From Candidatus Melainabacteria bacterium (lineage in GTDB: Bacteria > Cyanobacteriota > Vampirovibrionia > Gastranaerophilales > Gastranaerophilaceae), in the NCBI GenBank assembly GCA_022009935.1, contig CP091731.1, positions 1,302,001-1,366,000 on the forward strand: a stretch of 64,000 bases of DNA, read 5' to 3'. Position 1 is the stretch's first letter. Every line of letters starts with the position of its first letter. The position numbers were made by a program, and so were the translations under genes. Below are positions 28,526-38,796 of this stretch, piece by piece. The notes below the pieces were generated by a model, which was not told the origin of the DNA, searched no databases, and saw nothing but the letters and a program-made list of their open reading frames with translations.

Positions 28526-28816
28526 TATGTATCACGCCAATTGCTATAAAATTTAATATCGCGTAAACCAAATTCTAAACCATCATTTCCGGGATTTAAA
28601 TATTTGTAGAATTTAATATAATTCTTTTTCATTTTCAGGTTCAATTGGTTCAGCAAATAAATTAGTAGCCTTTAACTGTATTAACCGTATTGTTTCATCT
28701 GAATATCTAAGATTCTTTAAAACTGTAGTTGATGTCATATCACTAGATGTCATAGATGCTTGTGAAGCATTTATTCCTAAAAACATTATAAAGAATATAA
28801 AAACAATTTTTTTCAT
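28522..28816 (-). CDS. Small secreted protein, about 97 aa, one frameshift
   Basis: Signal peptide MKKIVFIFFIMFLGINASQA with likely cleavage after ASQA. The mature part reads TSTTVLKNLRYSDETIRLIQ and, after a shift near 28622, YIKFYKYLNPGNDGLEFGLR and IKFYSNWRDTY. Family not recognised. Convergent with the TPR gene, two-base overlap of stops. Confidence 0.6.
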
Positions 28817-28869
28817 CTTATAAACTCCCGACTTGTATAATACTATTTTAATGTATATTTTAATTTATT

Positions 28870-29110
28870 GCAAATTCTTTTTTTTAAAATTTACAATATT
28901 GACATTTATACTAAACTTGTATTTCGCCAACAATAAGAGTTGTTGAAAGGGCAAAGTCGAGCCAATGCGAGCAAATCCGTAACAAAACTAAAACAATGAT
29001 TAGACTAAGAATTTAAAAAACGGGTTGCAATATAAAAAAATCCGCTAAAGTGATGGTCTGAAAGACACATACGGATTACAATGTCGTTAAGCCGAATAAT
29101 CTGATTTGAT
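28870..29110. repeat. Gene-free stretch with repeat fragments and MITE-like remnant
   Basis: Holds family A fragments (ATTTCGCCAACAATAAGAG, AAAACTAAAACAATG) and from about 29035 a shortened copy of the 127-bp MITE-like element (TCCGCTAAAGTGATGGTCTG, AAGCCGAATAAT). No gene. Confidence 0.6.
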
Positions 29111-29116
29111 GTCGGA

Positions 29117-29194
29117 ATGTTAATCGCTATTAGCGAAAAAGCGTTAATAATAATTTTATTTATATTACTAACGCTAATTAAATTAATATCTTAG
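29117..29194 (+). pseudogene. Dispersed, decayed fifth micropeptide copy (25 aa)
   Basis: Reads MLIAISEKALIIILFILL then TLIKLIS. The upstream ATG is out of frame because one A of GAAATG is lost, and the Shine-Dalgarno sequence is replaced by the MITE-like remnant. The 3' hairpin survives as AGGGCTTTTAAAGAG.., but the antisense -35 box is lost. It mixes the head of modules 1/2 with the tail of module 4. Confidence 0.6.
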
Positions 29195-29242
29195 GGCTTT
29201 TAAAGAGTTGGTACCAAACCGCTTACCCTATTTTTATTATAA

Positions 29243-30627
29243 CTAATTTTTATCTAATTTTAATTGCTTTTCAATTTTTGAGAGTCGTTTTTCAAGGTTT
29301 TGGTTTTGTTTTTTAGAAGTTCTACTTGGTTTTTAAGTTCATTATTTTGGTTTTTAAGGGACTGCAATTCTTTATCAAGTTCTTTGATAGCATTTATAGC
29401 AACAAAGAAAATGTCATTGGGGCGAATTGATAAAAAACCGTCATTATTCTTTTTAACAACATTTGGTAATATTTTTTGTATATCTTGTGCAATTACACCA
29501 TAACGAACCCCTTCACCATATTTTTTTCATCTTTAAACTTATATTCTTTGATATTTATTTTACGAACGGTATCAAGTCCAAGCGCTGTATCTCTTATATT
29601 TTTTTTTAGTTGTTTGTCGGATATGGAAAGAGCTATCATTCTATCTATGAGCGTTCTAAAATTACTTCCCAAAAATCCTGCTGAGTCAACAAAATCTATT
29701 TGACTACCAATATAGATATGTTCTGCATTTATCTTGTTTGTAATAACCAGTGTCTGTCCACCTATACTTCCATCTGAATTTATACTAGCAGAGCCAATTG
29801 CAAGAGAATTTCCGGTTATATCTCCATTTGAATTTATACCGGCAGAGCCAATTGCAAGAGAATTTCCGGTTATGTTTCCGGTGTTGGATATACCAAAGTT
29901 ACCACCGTTACTTGATGTTATCTTAATGCCTAAATTGTTCAACCAGACTCCGTGATGTCCAATTTCAGCTACAGTGTTGTTGCTTGCATCAACTGTTTTA
30001 AAATCACCATAGGATAGTATATTTCCTCCGAATATATTCCTTGTTCGTCAACAATTAGTGAATAATCAGGTTTTGTGCTGTCCAAAGCAACAGAAGTTGT
30101 GCCAACTTGCAATTGACCATTCACTTTCAACAATTGTGATGCTAGAGTTTGGTTAAAAACTCCATAAAATATAGGTATATAGGAAGCATCTCTAGCTCCG
30201 ATAATAAGCTTGCTTCCGTCCGCTTTGTAATCGCCTGAGGCATGACCTATAACAACATTGTTTGTCCCATCAATATTGCCGTCGGCACCTATTTGAATGT
30301 TATTATTATAAAGCCCCAAAACATTATTTAAATCTGTTAAATTATCATAAAACGCTATTTGTGGAGCATTTGCATTGTTTGAAGCAAGGTGCAACACCTG
30401 TATATTATTGGAAGGTTCTGTGCCTATCCCAACTTGACCTGTTCCTTTTTCATTAAAATATATGCCATTTGTCGCATTATTCCAATAACAGCTAAAATTG
30501 TTGTCAATGCTTGCACGTCGATTGACCAAAGGTGCAGATGCTGCCATTAAAATCGCAACGATAACCAAAGCTATCATAACTTCTGCTAATGAAAAGCTTT
30601 TTTCTTTTTTATTTTATAATCTATCAT
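29243..30627 (-). CDS. Prepilin-like protein fused to S74-type tail-fibre chaperone domain, frameshifted
   Basis: ATG 30625-30627 gives MIDYKIKKKKAF, then, after a one-T shift, SLAEVMIALVIVAILM, a prepilin signal (F-SLAE). The stalk has collagen-like and beta-repeat tracts: GIGTEPSNNIQVLHLASNN, then repeats INSNGDITGNSLAIGSA. The C-terminus DKQLKKNIRDTALGLDTVRK, INIKEYKFKD and GVRYGVIAQDIQKILP is an endosialidase-type intramolecular chaperone (peptidase S74), ending in a coiled coil (LKNQNNELKNQVELLKK). About 460 residues. Resembles a phage tail-fibre tip placed on a pilin anchor. Overlaps the upstream gene's end. Confidence 0.78.
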
Positions 30628-30630
30628 ATT

Positions 30631-31102
30631 TTATTCTTCTTCCTCTTCTTCGCCCGCTATATCTTGAGCCGGTAACTTAATTTTTACTCCCATGTTTTCA
30701 AGCTCATGTTGTGATTTTATTGCAAAAGGTGTATCAACAAAATTCTCTAAAATGACTTGGTAACATTCAATAGCAACATTTTTCAAGCCACGCAACCTGT
30801 ATAAATTCCCAACTTTATAATATAATTGCGATAAAGATGGCTCTTGGGATACTAACAGTTCATTGTCAAGTTTTATTTTTATTCCTATCATTTCTTCATT
30901 TTCTTGTGGTGAAAATAAAGCTTTTGCATAAACTTTTTTCGTCAAATGGTCAATTGTTTGGTTTATTTTTTCTAATTCATCAGATGTCATACCCTTGGCA
31001 GCTTTTTTTGAATTCTCTTTTTGCCGCTTCAACAGGCTTATCCAAAATAAATAAACCAAATACAAATATTAAGGTTAATAATAATGATATTATCTTCTTC
31101 AT
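30631..31102 (-). CDS. Secreted protein with one TPR-like motif, one frameshift
   Basis: MKKIISLLLTLIFVFGLFIL is a signal peptide or anchor, then DKPVEAAKREF, a shift, KKAAKGMTSDELEKINQTID and PSLSQLYYKVGNLYRLRGLK, VAIECYQVILENFVDTPFAI (TPR-like). The C-terminus is acidic (EEEEEE). About 157 residues. Lies directly before the prepilin/S74 gene on the same strand, so possibly an assembly partner. Confidence 0.6.
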
Positions 31103-31229
31103 AACTTTACTTCAATATACCCATTTATCTCACTATAAATAATTTAACTTAAACTTTAGTATACCATAAATTAAAATTTAAGTTCTAAACTATTTGTATG
31201 ATATAAATAAAATATTATTTTTGTTTAAG

Positions 31230-32151
31230 TTAATCAAGAATTTTAGAGTATACAGATTTGAACATACTTTCAAAATCCGTTTCGTCAATATTAAACCATT
31301 TAATATTTTGATTGGTATTCATAAAGCTCAATTGTCTTTTGGCATAGTTTCTTGTGTGTTGTTTAATTTTATCAACTGCTTCATCAAGTGTTGTTTTTTT
31401 ATTAATATAATCAATAAGTTCACAATATCCAATGGTGTTAATAAAACTTGGTAGATCTTTATATTTTTTATAGTTTTGAATTGTTTCGTTGAGAAGTCCG
31501 ATATCCATCATATTATCGACACGTTGATTAATACGTTTATATAAAAATTCACGGTCATTTGTTTTAAGTCCGAACCATAATATGTCGTGCTGACACTTGT
31601 CGTTATCATCTTGATGTTCTTTTAGGATATCTTCAAGTTTCATTCCAAACTTATGAATAAGTTCCAAGGCACGAACAACTTTGACGCGGTTATTGACGTG
31701 AATTTTTGTGCTGCATTAAAGTCGTATTGAAGCAACATATCATAAAGTTGGAGGTCTGATTTTGTTTTTAAATAATCTCGGTATTCATAGTTTATATTGC
31801 ATTTGGGTAAATCGTAATCATCGAGAAGTACTTTATAATATAAGTAAGTTCCGCCAACAAAAATAGGTATTTTACCTTTATTGTGGATATTTTCGATAAG
31901 ATTACGAGCATGAAAAACAAAATCACCTGCTGTATATTGATAATTAGGGTCAACAAAATTGACAAGATGATGAATAACTTCATTAATCATGTCTTTATGC
32001 GGCTTGGCGGCTGCTATTTCAAAATCACGATAAATAAGCCGTGAGTCAGCCGATATAATTTGAGTATTCAATTTTTAGCCAAATGGAATCCAAGCGCACT
32101 TTTACCTGATGCTGTCGGTCCGTGATAACTATAATTTTCTTTTTTGTTCAT
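31230..32151 (-). CDS. miaA: tRNA dimethylallyltransferase MiaA, frameshifted
   Basis: Adds a dimethylallyl group to A37 of UNN-reading tRNAs. ATG 32149-32151 gives MNKKEN and the P-loop GPTASGKSALGFHLAK. NTQIISADSRLIYRDFEIAA is the conserved substrate region, then IPIFVGGTYLYYKVLLDDYD. After a shift near 31690: RVVRALELIHKFGMKLED-type sequence, WFGLKTNDREFLYKRINQRV, NTIGYCELIDYI and HTRNYAKRQLSFMN. About 305 residues, as usual. Start lies within the end of the upstream membrane gene. Confidence 0.93.
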
Positions 32152-32955
32152 AGGTATAATATACAATTAATATCCAATAAGCTGCAAAGTACACAATGAT
32201 TAACAAACAAACTGTTGAAAGCAGAAAGTTTGATGCAAAAAAGAGTGTTTAAAATAGAAAGTATAGTTTTTGATATCATGTAAAACAAAAACAATGTTAT
32301 TGTTGTTTTTATATTGCGATATGTAAATATAAAACTTTTTATAAAAAGCTTTAATACAATTTTTTGTTGACATAAATAATGAAGGAAAATAAAACATAGT
32401 TGAAAACGAGAAAAACAAGTAAGCAGACATAAAAAGAAAGCTCCAAGCTGACAGTTTTGCCATTTGACTTTGATTTAATGCATTTACTATACTATTTGTT
32501 TCAATCGGATTTATAGAAATAAATTTAAGTTGACTGTAACTAACTGGAAATTCGCCAATAACGTGATATCCTATAGCGTAAATTCCCAACATGAAAAGCG
32601 CTAAAATACCAAAATAAAATACTAGAGCAAAAGTTGTGGGGATAAAATATTCTCCGACCCCTGAATAAAACAGTTTTAAATTAGAAAATGCATAATCAAC
32701 TTCGGGGTTTTGTCCATTTGCTTCAATATCTTTAAAGTTTTTGAGGGCATTTTTTGCCATATAAAACCATCCTGAGCAAAAGCACGATGTGAGCAAAAAC
32801 GCTACAATAACAAAAACAAAGAATATTGTTGATGAGGGTACGTTTTGGCTTCTTGTCATAATAAGTGACATAAAATACAGATATAAAATGAAAGGCACTG
32901 TTAATAAAGAATGTAGCCTTAATATTTTCCATGCATCTTTAAACAAATTTTTCAT
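32129..32955 (-). CDS. Polytopic membrane protein, unknown, one frameshift near C-terminus
   Basis: MKNLFKDAWKILRLHSLLTV opens the protein; about six membrane segments follow (FFVFVIVAFLLTSCFCSGWF, LVFYFGILALFMLGIYAIGY, FLFMSAYLFFSFSTMFYFPS). The apparent C-terminus KKFYIYISQYKNNN is a frame error; the alternative frame ends VYFAAYWILIVYYTYEQKRK, giving a last helix and a stop at 32129 inside miaA. About 275 residues. Co-transcribed with miaA (23-base overlap). No recognised family. Confidence 0.65.
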
Positions 32956-32994
32956 AAAATTATTATACCATAATTTTGCCCCAGTTCAAACAGA

Positions 32995-33780
32995 TATTAT
33001 TTTACATGACGGGCTACCGCGTGTTCAATTTTTGAGTTCACTCACCAACGTGGATTGGCTTTTGATTGTTTATAGCGTTGAAGTCTAAGCAGTGCTTTTT
33101 GCTAAATATTTTTTGATTTTTTCCGCCTGTGGAATCTGCCCTCATTTTATTCGGGCATCTATCCTACGGCGGATATTATATTATACAGGGGGACGGCGAA
33201 GCCGTCCCCCTGTACCCCCTTGGACATTCACAACTAAAAATGTGGGAAACGGAACCAAACAAATAAGCAAACATTCCACAGGGTCGCAAGGGGTTTTATA
33301 TGACGGGCTACCGCGTGTTCAATTTTTGAGTTCACTCACCAACGTGGATTGGCTTTTGATTGTTTATAGCGTTGAAGTCTAAGCAGTGCTTTTAATTATT
33401 TTGTTTGTATTCTTGTAAAAATGTTAACTATATATTTTAAGTCCTCCGGACGGGGTTACTTTTTTGTGGAAAAAAGTAACCAAAACCGCAACCCGATTTG
33501 TCACTCACATTCTCACTAAGTTCAACCTAAGCAGCCTTAACTCGCACTTCGTGCTCAGACAGACGGCTGCCTGACAATGTTTCACTAAGTGATAATTGTT
33601 CGTGCCTGCATATGGGTTGCATTTATTGTTATTACTAGATAAATAATCGAACATTTTTTATTTTAGTTTTTATATGACGGGCTACCGCGTGTTCAATTTT
33701 TGAGTTCACTCACCAACGTGGATTGGCTTTTGATTGTTTATAGCGTTGAAGACCAAGCAGTGCTTTTTAAACATAGCATG
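32995..33780. repeat. Repeat cluster: three family A copies, one inverted B, one C
   Basis: Family A units at about 32998-33095, 33297-33395 and 33670-33770, nearly identical (GGGCTACCGCGTGTTCAA, CACTCACCAACGTGGATTGG). Inverted family B at 33110-33300 with GGGGGACGGCGAAGCCGTCC. Family C at 33436-33625. This cluster lies directly before the split-off rpsE operon and is a plausible recombination point. Confidence 0.8.
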
Positions 33781-33800
33781 TGATGAACCAGGACACCTTA

Positions 33801-33829
33801 TTGCCAAATAAAATTTATTGTATTATAAT
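33801..33829 (+). promoter_or_regulatory. Promoter of rpsE-rpmD-rplO-secY
   Basis: TTGCCA (33801-33806), 17-bp spacer, TATAAT (33824-33829). Normally rpsE is internal to the spc operon, so a strong own promoter supports a genuine split of the operon. Confidence 0.7.
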
Positions 33830-33859
33830 AAAACATGTCAGAAAAAATCCCAACATCAA

Positions 33860-33915
33860 CAAATACATTTTAATATCCGTTTTATCCAAACGGGTAGTTG
33901 TAGTTTATGTATTTG
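33860..33915 (+). promoter_or_regulatory. Structured leader before rpsE
   Basis: CAAATACAT (33860-33868) pairs perfectly with ATGTATTTG (33907-33915); nested inside is CCGTTT-TATCC-AAACGG (33877-33893). It sits between promoter and start codon and may be an autoregulatory site for a ribosomal protein. The ligand is unknown. Confidence 0.5.
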
Positions 33916-33958
33916 CCGAGTTAAAATAGAGTAATTTAAAAAGGAAGGTTTTTAAATC

Positions 33959-34636
33959 GTGGAAGACAACAAAGAAATTATGGAAGTTGAATCTAACGAA
34001 GTTGAAACAAACGAAAAGGTTCAAAAAGAAGAAGTAACAATTAGTTCAGATGTGGAAGAAATAGCATTAGAAGCTGAATCAAAAGGCAAATCACGTAAAA
34101 ATCGTGAAAATAAAGGGCGCAATCGTCGTCGCAACGATGATAAAGAAGAAGCACCTCAAAGCGAATGGCAAGAGCGTGTTATACAAATTCGCCGTGTAAC
34201 AAAAGTTGTAAAGGGTGGTAAAAAATTAAGTTTCCGTGCAATAGTTATTGTGGGCAACCAAAAAGGACAAGTTGGTGTTGGTTGTGCCAAAGCAAGCGAA
34301 GTTATCATTGCTATTCAAAAAGCAGTTGCAGACGGACGCAAAAATTTGATAAGCGTTCCAATATATAAAACAACAATCCCTCACCCAATAACAGGCAGAA
34401 GTGGTGCAGGTTCTGTAATGTTGCGTCCTGCTTCAGAAGGTACCGGAGTTATAGCAGGCGGTGCTGTTCGTGCTGTGTTGGAATTGGCAGGTATTGAAAA
34501 TATTCTAAGTAAATCATTAGGCTCAAAATCACCTCTAAACGCAGCTAATGCAACATTAGATGCTTTAAAATCTTTAAGATTATTTAGCGATGCTGCAAAA
34601 ACTCGTGGTTTAAGCGTAATGGAAATGTTGAGCTAA
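33959..34636 (+). CDS. rpsE: 30S ribosomal protein S5 with long acidic/basic N-terminal extension
   Basis: Small-subunit protein needed for decoding accuracy. Residues 1-65 are an extension (acidic, then KGKSRKNRENKGRNRRRNDD). The core begins EWQERVIQIRRVTKVVKGGK and KLSFRAIVIVGNQKGQVGVG, which is the cyanobacterial type, and continues HPITGRSGAGSVMLRPASEG, TGVIAGGAVRAVLELAGIEN. 225 residues, intact. GTG start with AAGGAAGG upstream. Uses CGT/CGC for nearly all arginines, unlike the S10 block at 57.7-63.5 kb. First gene of a four-gene run. Confidence 0.97.
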   Translation: MEDNKEIMEVESNEVETNEKVQKEEVTISSDVEEIALEAESKGKSRKNRENKGRNRRRNDDKEEAPQSEWQERVIQIRRVTKVVKGGKKLSFRAIVIVGNQKGQVGVGCAKASEVIIAIQKAVADGRKNLISVPIYKTTIPHPITGRSGAGSVMLRPASEGTGVIAGGAVRAVLELAGIENILSKSLGSKSPLNAANATLDALKSLRLFSDAAKTRGLSVMEMLS

Positions 34637-34654
34637 TTGAAAGGAGAAAATGCT

Positions 34655-34852
34655 ATGACAAACGAACAACAAACAGGCAAAGTTAAAGTGACTTTGAAAA
34701 AGAGCCTTATTGGTTCAACAGAAGCTCAAGTGCGTGTAGCACGTGCTTTAGGCTTGAAAAAAACTAATCAGACAGTTGAACACTACAAAAATCCAACAAT
34801 TATGGGTATGATTAATAAAATATCACACTTGTTGGAAGTAACTGAATTATAA
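34655..34852 (+). CDS. rpmD: 50S ribosomal protein L30
   Basis: MTNEQQTGKVKVTLKKSLIG then SKTEAQVRVARALGL-type sequence (STEAQVRVARALGLKKTNQT) and GMINKISHLLEVTEL. ATG 34655 is chosen because AAAGGAG lies eight bases upstream; an upstream start would overlap the rpsE stop. 65 residues. Oxygenic cyanobacteria generally lack L30, so its presence fits a non-photosynthetic relative. Confidence 0.93.
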   Translation: MTNEQQTGKVKVTLKKSLIGSTEAQVRVARALGLKKTNQTVEHYKNPTIMGMINKISHLLEVTEL

Positions 34853-34882
34853 TTTTAATTTGTTAGAAAGGTAAAAAATAAA

Positions 34883-35341
34883 ATGACATCAGAAGATACA
34901 ATAAAAATAGAAGATTTGAGACCTCAAGAAGGTTCAACACATAAAATAAAACGTGTTGGTCGTGGTCGTTCATCAGGACACGGTAAAACATCAACTCGCG
35001 GTCATAATGGTGAAGGACAACGTTCGGGCAGAAGCCAAAAAAGAGGATTTGAAGGCGGACAAATGCCATCATACCGCCAGTTCCCTAAGCTTAAAGGGTT
35101 CACAAATTTTAACGCACTTGTTTCCGGCGAAATTAATGTTGGTGATTTAAACAACATCAACGAAAGTGAAATAACTTTGGAAGTTTTAATCGCTTTGAAA
35201 AAAGTTCGCCCTAATTGTGAAGTGTTGCGAGTTTTGGGTAATGGTGAATTAAATAAAGCAGTAACTGTTAAAGCAGCACATTTTACAAAAAGTGCTAAAG
35301 AAAAAATAGAAAAAGCAAACGGTAAGGCGGAGTTAATATAA
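34883..35341 (+). CDS. rplO: 50S ribosomal protein L15
   Basis: Late-assembly protein of the large subunit. IKIEDLRPQEGSTHKIKRVG, RGRSSGHGKTSTRGHNGEGQ, RSGRSQKRGFEGGQMPSYRQ, FPKLKGFTNF are the conserved Gly/Arg-rich N-terminus. The C-terminus has CEVLRVLGNGELNKAVTVKA and FTKSAKEKIEKANGKAEL. 152 residues, intact. Four bases before secY. Confidence 0.97.
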   Translation: MTSEDTIKIEDLRPQEGSTHKIKRVGRGRSSGHGKTSTRGHNGEGQRSGRSQKRGFEGGQMPSYRQFPKLKGFTNFNALVSGEINVGDLNNINESEITLEVLIALKKVRPNCEVLRVLGNGELNKAVTVKAAHFTKSAKEKIEKANGKAELI

Positions 35342-35345
35342 TACT

Positions 35346-36686
35346 ATGCAAATGGGCAAAATGAAACCTCCGACTATGGAGGATATTGTATCGATGTTTC
35401 AAGCATCGGGCTTGAAGGCTAAACTTATTTTTACCTTTGCAATGGTTGCTGTGTTTAGGTTTTGTGCACAAATTCCGTTGTTCGGGATAAATAACGAAGT
35501 GTTTGCAAATATAGCATCAGGCAATAATATAATAGGCTTTTGGATTTGTTCTCAGGCGGTGCTTTGGGCAATGTTTCAATAATAGCACTGGGAATAGGAC
35601 CTTTTATTACAGCTTCAATTATCATGCAGTTGTTGGCTGTAATTATCCCTAGCTTAGAACAACTTCAAAAAGAAGAAGGCGAAGCAGGAAGACGTAAAAT
35701 ATCTCAATATACTCGTGTGTTTACGGTTGTCATTGCGGCTTTTCAGTCTTTTGTGTTCCTTGCTTTCTTAACAAGCCAAGCAAGTGCGGCAATACTTCGG
35801 GTGTCAACAAAGGCATGTTCTTTTTGGCTCAATGCTTATTTTGACTGCAGGTGCTGTTTTTGTTATGTGGTTGGCTGAGCTTATAACAGAAAAAGGAATT
35901 GGCAATGGCGGTTCTTTACTCATCTTTTGTGGTATTCTTGCCGGAATTCCAGTTTATGCAAGTCGAACTTCACAATTGGTGGCTTATGACCCTAAAATGC
36001 AATTGGGGCTCGTCGTTTTGCTTGCGATATTCTTTGCAACTATGATTTTTATCGTTATTATGCAAGAAGCTATTCGTAAAGTTATTATTGTAAACCCTAA
36101 ACGCCAAGTGGGCAACAAAATTTATGGCGGTATTAGCACCTTTATACCTTTTAAATTAAACCCGGGTGGTGTTATGCCAATTATCTTTGCAGTTGCTATT
36201 TTGTTGTTTCCTTCAACTGTTTTAAGCCTTGCAAACAGCATTCATGTTCAATCGCAAACATTGAAAACAATTGTTACTAAGTTGACATTGTTCTTTAGTC
36301 CGCAGGGAATATCATATTATATTATATATTTTGTGCTAATTGTAGCGTTGACGTTTTTCTATGCTTCAATTATGCCAAATATGCAACCAAAAGAAATCGC
36401 TACTAATCTTAAAAAATACGGTTCTTCAATTCCGGGGATTAAACCTGGAAGACCTACCGCTGAAGCGTTGGATAAAATATTGTCACGCACAACATTCATT
36501 GGAGCAATGGGACTTGGTATAATTGCTTTAATCCCATCGGTTGCAAGTTATATTACCAATATAACTACTTTGCAAGGAATTGGTGCCACTTCTTTAATCA
36601 TCATGGTTGGTGTTGCTTTAGATTTTATTAATCAAATAAAAACACACTTGCTTGCTCGTAACTATGATAGCTTTTTGAAAGATTAA
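35346..36686 (+). CDS. secY: Preprotein translocase subunit SecY, frameshifted
   Basis: Core of the Sec channel. Segments read MKPPTMEDIVSMFQASGLKA and MVAVFRFCAQIPLFGINNEV, then a shift at about 35545 to LDLFSGGALGNVSIIALGIG and PFITASIIMQLLAVIIPSLE, a shift near 35800, and LAELITEKGIGNGGSLLIFC, PGGVMPIIFAVAILLFPSTV, LKKYGSSIPGIKPGRPTAEA. About 447 residues, ten helices. SecY is essential, so the two shifts are almost certainly sequencing errors. Last gene of the run; no adk, map or infA follows. Confidence 0.96.
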
Positions 36687-36706
36687 ATTAGCCTTATTTT
36701 GAAAAA

Positions 36707-36745
36707 GCCGCACGAAAAGACAATTCCCTTTTCGTGCGGCTTTTT
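36707..36745 (+). terminator. Terminator after secY
   Basis: GCCGCACGAAAAG and CTTTTCGTGCGGC form a perfect 13-bp stem with an 8-base loop, followed by TTTTT. Ends the rpsE-secY operon. Confidence 0.95.
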
Positions 36746-36882
36746 ATTGCAATATGTTTTGCTATACGATTTCTATAGCTTTTATAAAGATTTTTTGTTT
36801 TTTGTAACAATAAATTTTTGCTATTTTTTATTTGCCAAGATTTAAAATTTTGATTTACAATGCTTTATATTATAATGAAATT

Positions 36883-37892
36883 ATGCAAAAAATAATAAAA
36901 AAAAAACACAGTAAGTTTTATAGTGCCAACCGGTATCGGTGCAAAAATTGGTGGGTTTGCTGGTGATGCTTCAAGTTATGCAAGAAAATTTGCTAAACAT
37001 TTTAATGTTATTGTTAATCCAAATGTTGTTAATGCTGCTTTGTTTTCAGGCATCACAAACAATATGATTTATTGTGAAGGATATTTTTTAGGTGAATTTT
37101 TTGCGAACAATATAAATTTAAAAAAAATAAACAATCATAAAATAGGTGTTATTTTCGATAGATCTATAAATAAGGATATTTTAAATATTCATATAAATAC
37201 AATAAATGCTATAAAAACGGTTTATGATTATGATATTTTGCCGTATGTAATTACTGATGAAGAAGTAGGAGTTAGGTTTTATAAAGATGAAAGTGGCGGT
37301 TCGTTTGGCGATATTTTAAACTCAAAAACATTAATCGAAGCAGGATTAAAACTTAAATCTTTTGGTGCAACTGAAATTTGCGTTATTTGCAATTTTAATG
37401 ACGATGAACTTGATGATGATAGTGATTATATCCAAGGTCAAGGCGTCGATATTGTGGGTGGTGTAGAGGCTATTATATCACATTTTATGTCAAAAGAACT
37501 TCAAATAATGACTATCCATGCACCTGCTTTTTTCAAATGTTGAAATAGAAAAACGTATAATAAACCCAAAATCAGCAGCTGAATATGTTACTTTAACTTA
37601 CCTGCCCTGTTTTATTTTTGGACTTCAATATGCTTACAAACCTGTTTTAACTAAAGATAAAAACTCAATAAATGTAAAAGATGTAAAAGCTTTAATCTTG
37701 CCTTATGATGCATTAGGTTCTAAACTTGTTTTGAATGCTTTAAATAATAATGTAAAAGTTATTGCCGTAAAAGAAAACACAAGTTGTATTAATGCAACTG
37801 CTAAAAATCTGGGGTTAGAAAACGATATTATCGAAATACCAACGTATAAAGAATGCTTGGATTATCTTTTATTTGGGTACAATTGTTGCTGA
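36883..37892 (+). CDS. DUF3326 family protein, frameshifted
   Basis: Protein family known from cyanobacteria and plants, function unknown. After a poly-A shift the N-terminus is VSFIVPTGIGAKIGGFAGDA, followed by VIVNPNVVNAALFSGITNNM, YCEGYFLGEFF, DYIQGQGVDIVGGVEAIISH and, past a shift near 37535, IINPKSAAEYVTLTYLPCFI. These correspond to the family's PTGIGA, HPNVLN, YVEGY and GVEAVISH blocks. About 335 residues. Its 3' end overlaps the convergent vWA gene by 24 bp. Supports the cyanobacterial-lineage assignment. Confidence 0.8.
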
Positions 37893-38601
37893 AACTTCTT
37901 TTTTTACTCTAAAAGATTTTTCAAGACTATTCAGAAGTTGAGCATGTGTATTGGCTTTATAAAATTTTCCTTTTGTAACTAGGGCTGTGCAGCGAAGTTC
38001 ATCGTTGGCTTTTTTATCGTTCAAATCAAAAGCAATAACATCAATAAAAACATCATCACGTGTTTGAATAAGCTTCATAGCGTATTCACAAGGGTTTTTC
38101 ATCACAGTTTTCACCGCCATCAGTTAAAAGAATAATACGTTTTTTACTTTTAGGATAATTTATAAAATCATTATTTACTGCCTGTTTTAATGAATATGTA
38201 ATAGGTGTCCAACCTGTAGCTTTTGTGGAATATAAACTTGAGATAATACTTTGTTGAGTGTTTTGATTAGGGCTAACCAACAATTCAGAAGCCGTACAGC
38301 TTGTTATAGGGTTAAAACTGTTTTTATGCCCATAAACTCGAAGTCCCATATGAATATCGTTTGGCAGACGTGATAAAATACTTGAAATGCTTTTTTAATG
38401 CAAGTTCAATTTTCGTTGTACCTTGTATTGTTTCATTCATACTATTTGAGAAATCAACAATAAATAATATTAATTCTTTTGCACTACCTATACTGTTGTT
38501 TTGTGTATAATTATTGGGATTAAAAACCTTGTAAGACTGTGCATAACAAATAGTAGATAAAAAAGTATAAAAAGTGTTAAAATATAATTTTTTATTTTCA
38601 T
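37869..38601 (-). CDS. Secreted von Willebrand factor A domain protein, frameshifted
   Basis: N-terminal hydrophobic signal MKIKNYILTLFILFYLL. The vWA domain starts with ELILFIVDFSNSMNETIQGT (MIDAS motif DxSxS as DFSNS), then LPNDIHMGLRVYGHKNSFNP, ATGWTPITYSLKQAVNNDFI (conserved Thr) and KRIILLTDGGENCDEKP (TDG motif), and DVFIDVIAFDLND. Shifts near 38535, 38370 and 38100. About 240 residues. Likely metal-dependent protein binding outside the cell. Convergent with DUF3326. Confidence 0.82.
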
Positions 38602-38796
38602 ATAAAAAATATTACATACAACAAATAAAAATTAATATTGCCCATTTAAGCTAGTTATAATTTAGTTCTAGTAATAAAGTTAAGTTATGCAAAAAAGTAG
38701 CTTTTAGGGGCTTAACATTAATTGCACTTTTAATAAAATTAGTTGTATGTTTTTAGAACAACTTTGTGAATAGGTATTGGAGACAGACACTGTATT
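38602..38796. other. Gene-free gap
   Basis: AT-rich region between the vWA gene start and the dapF 3' end. I see no clear hairpin, promoter or ORF apart from AT-rich promoter-like words. Confidence 0.5.

Noticed and set aside
29243..30627. Prophage tail-fibre gene
   Set aside because: The prepilin signal at its N-terminus and the absence of any other phage structural gene argue for a pilin-type surface fibre.
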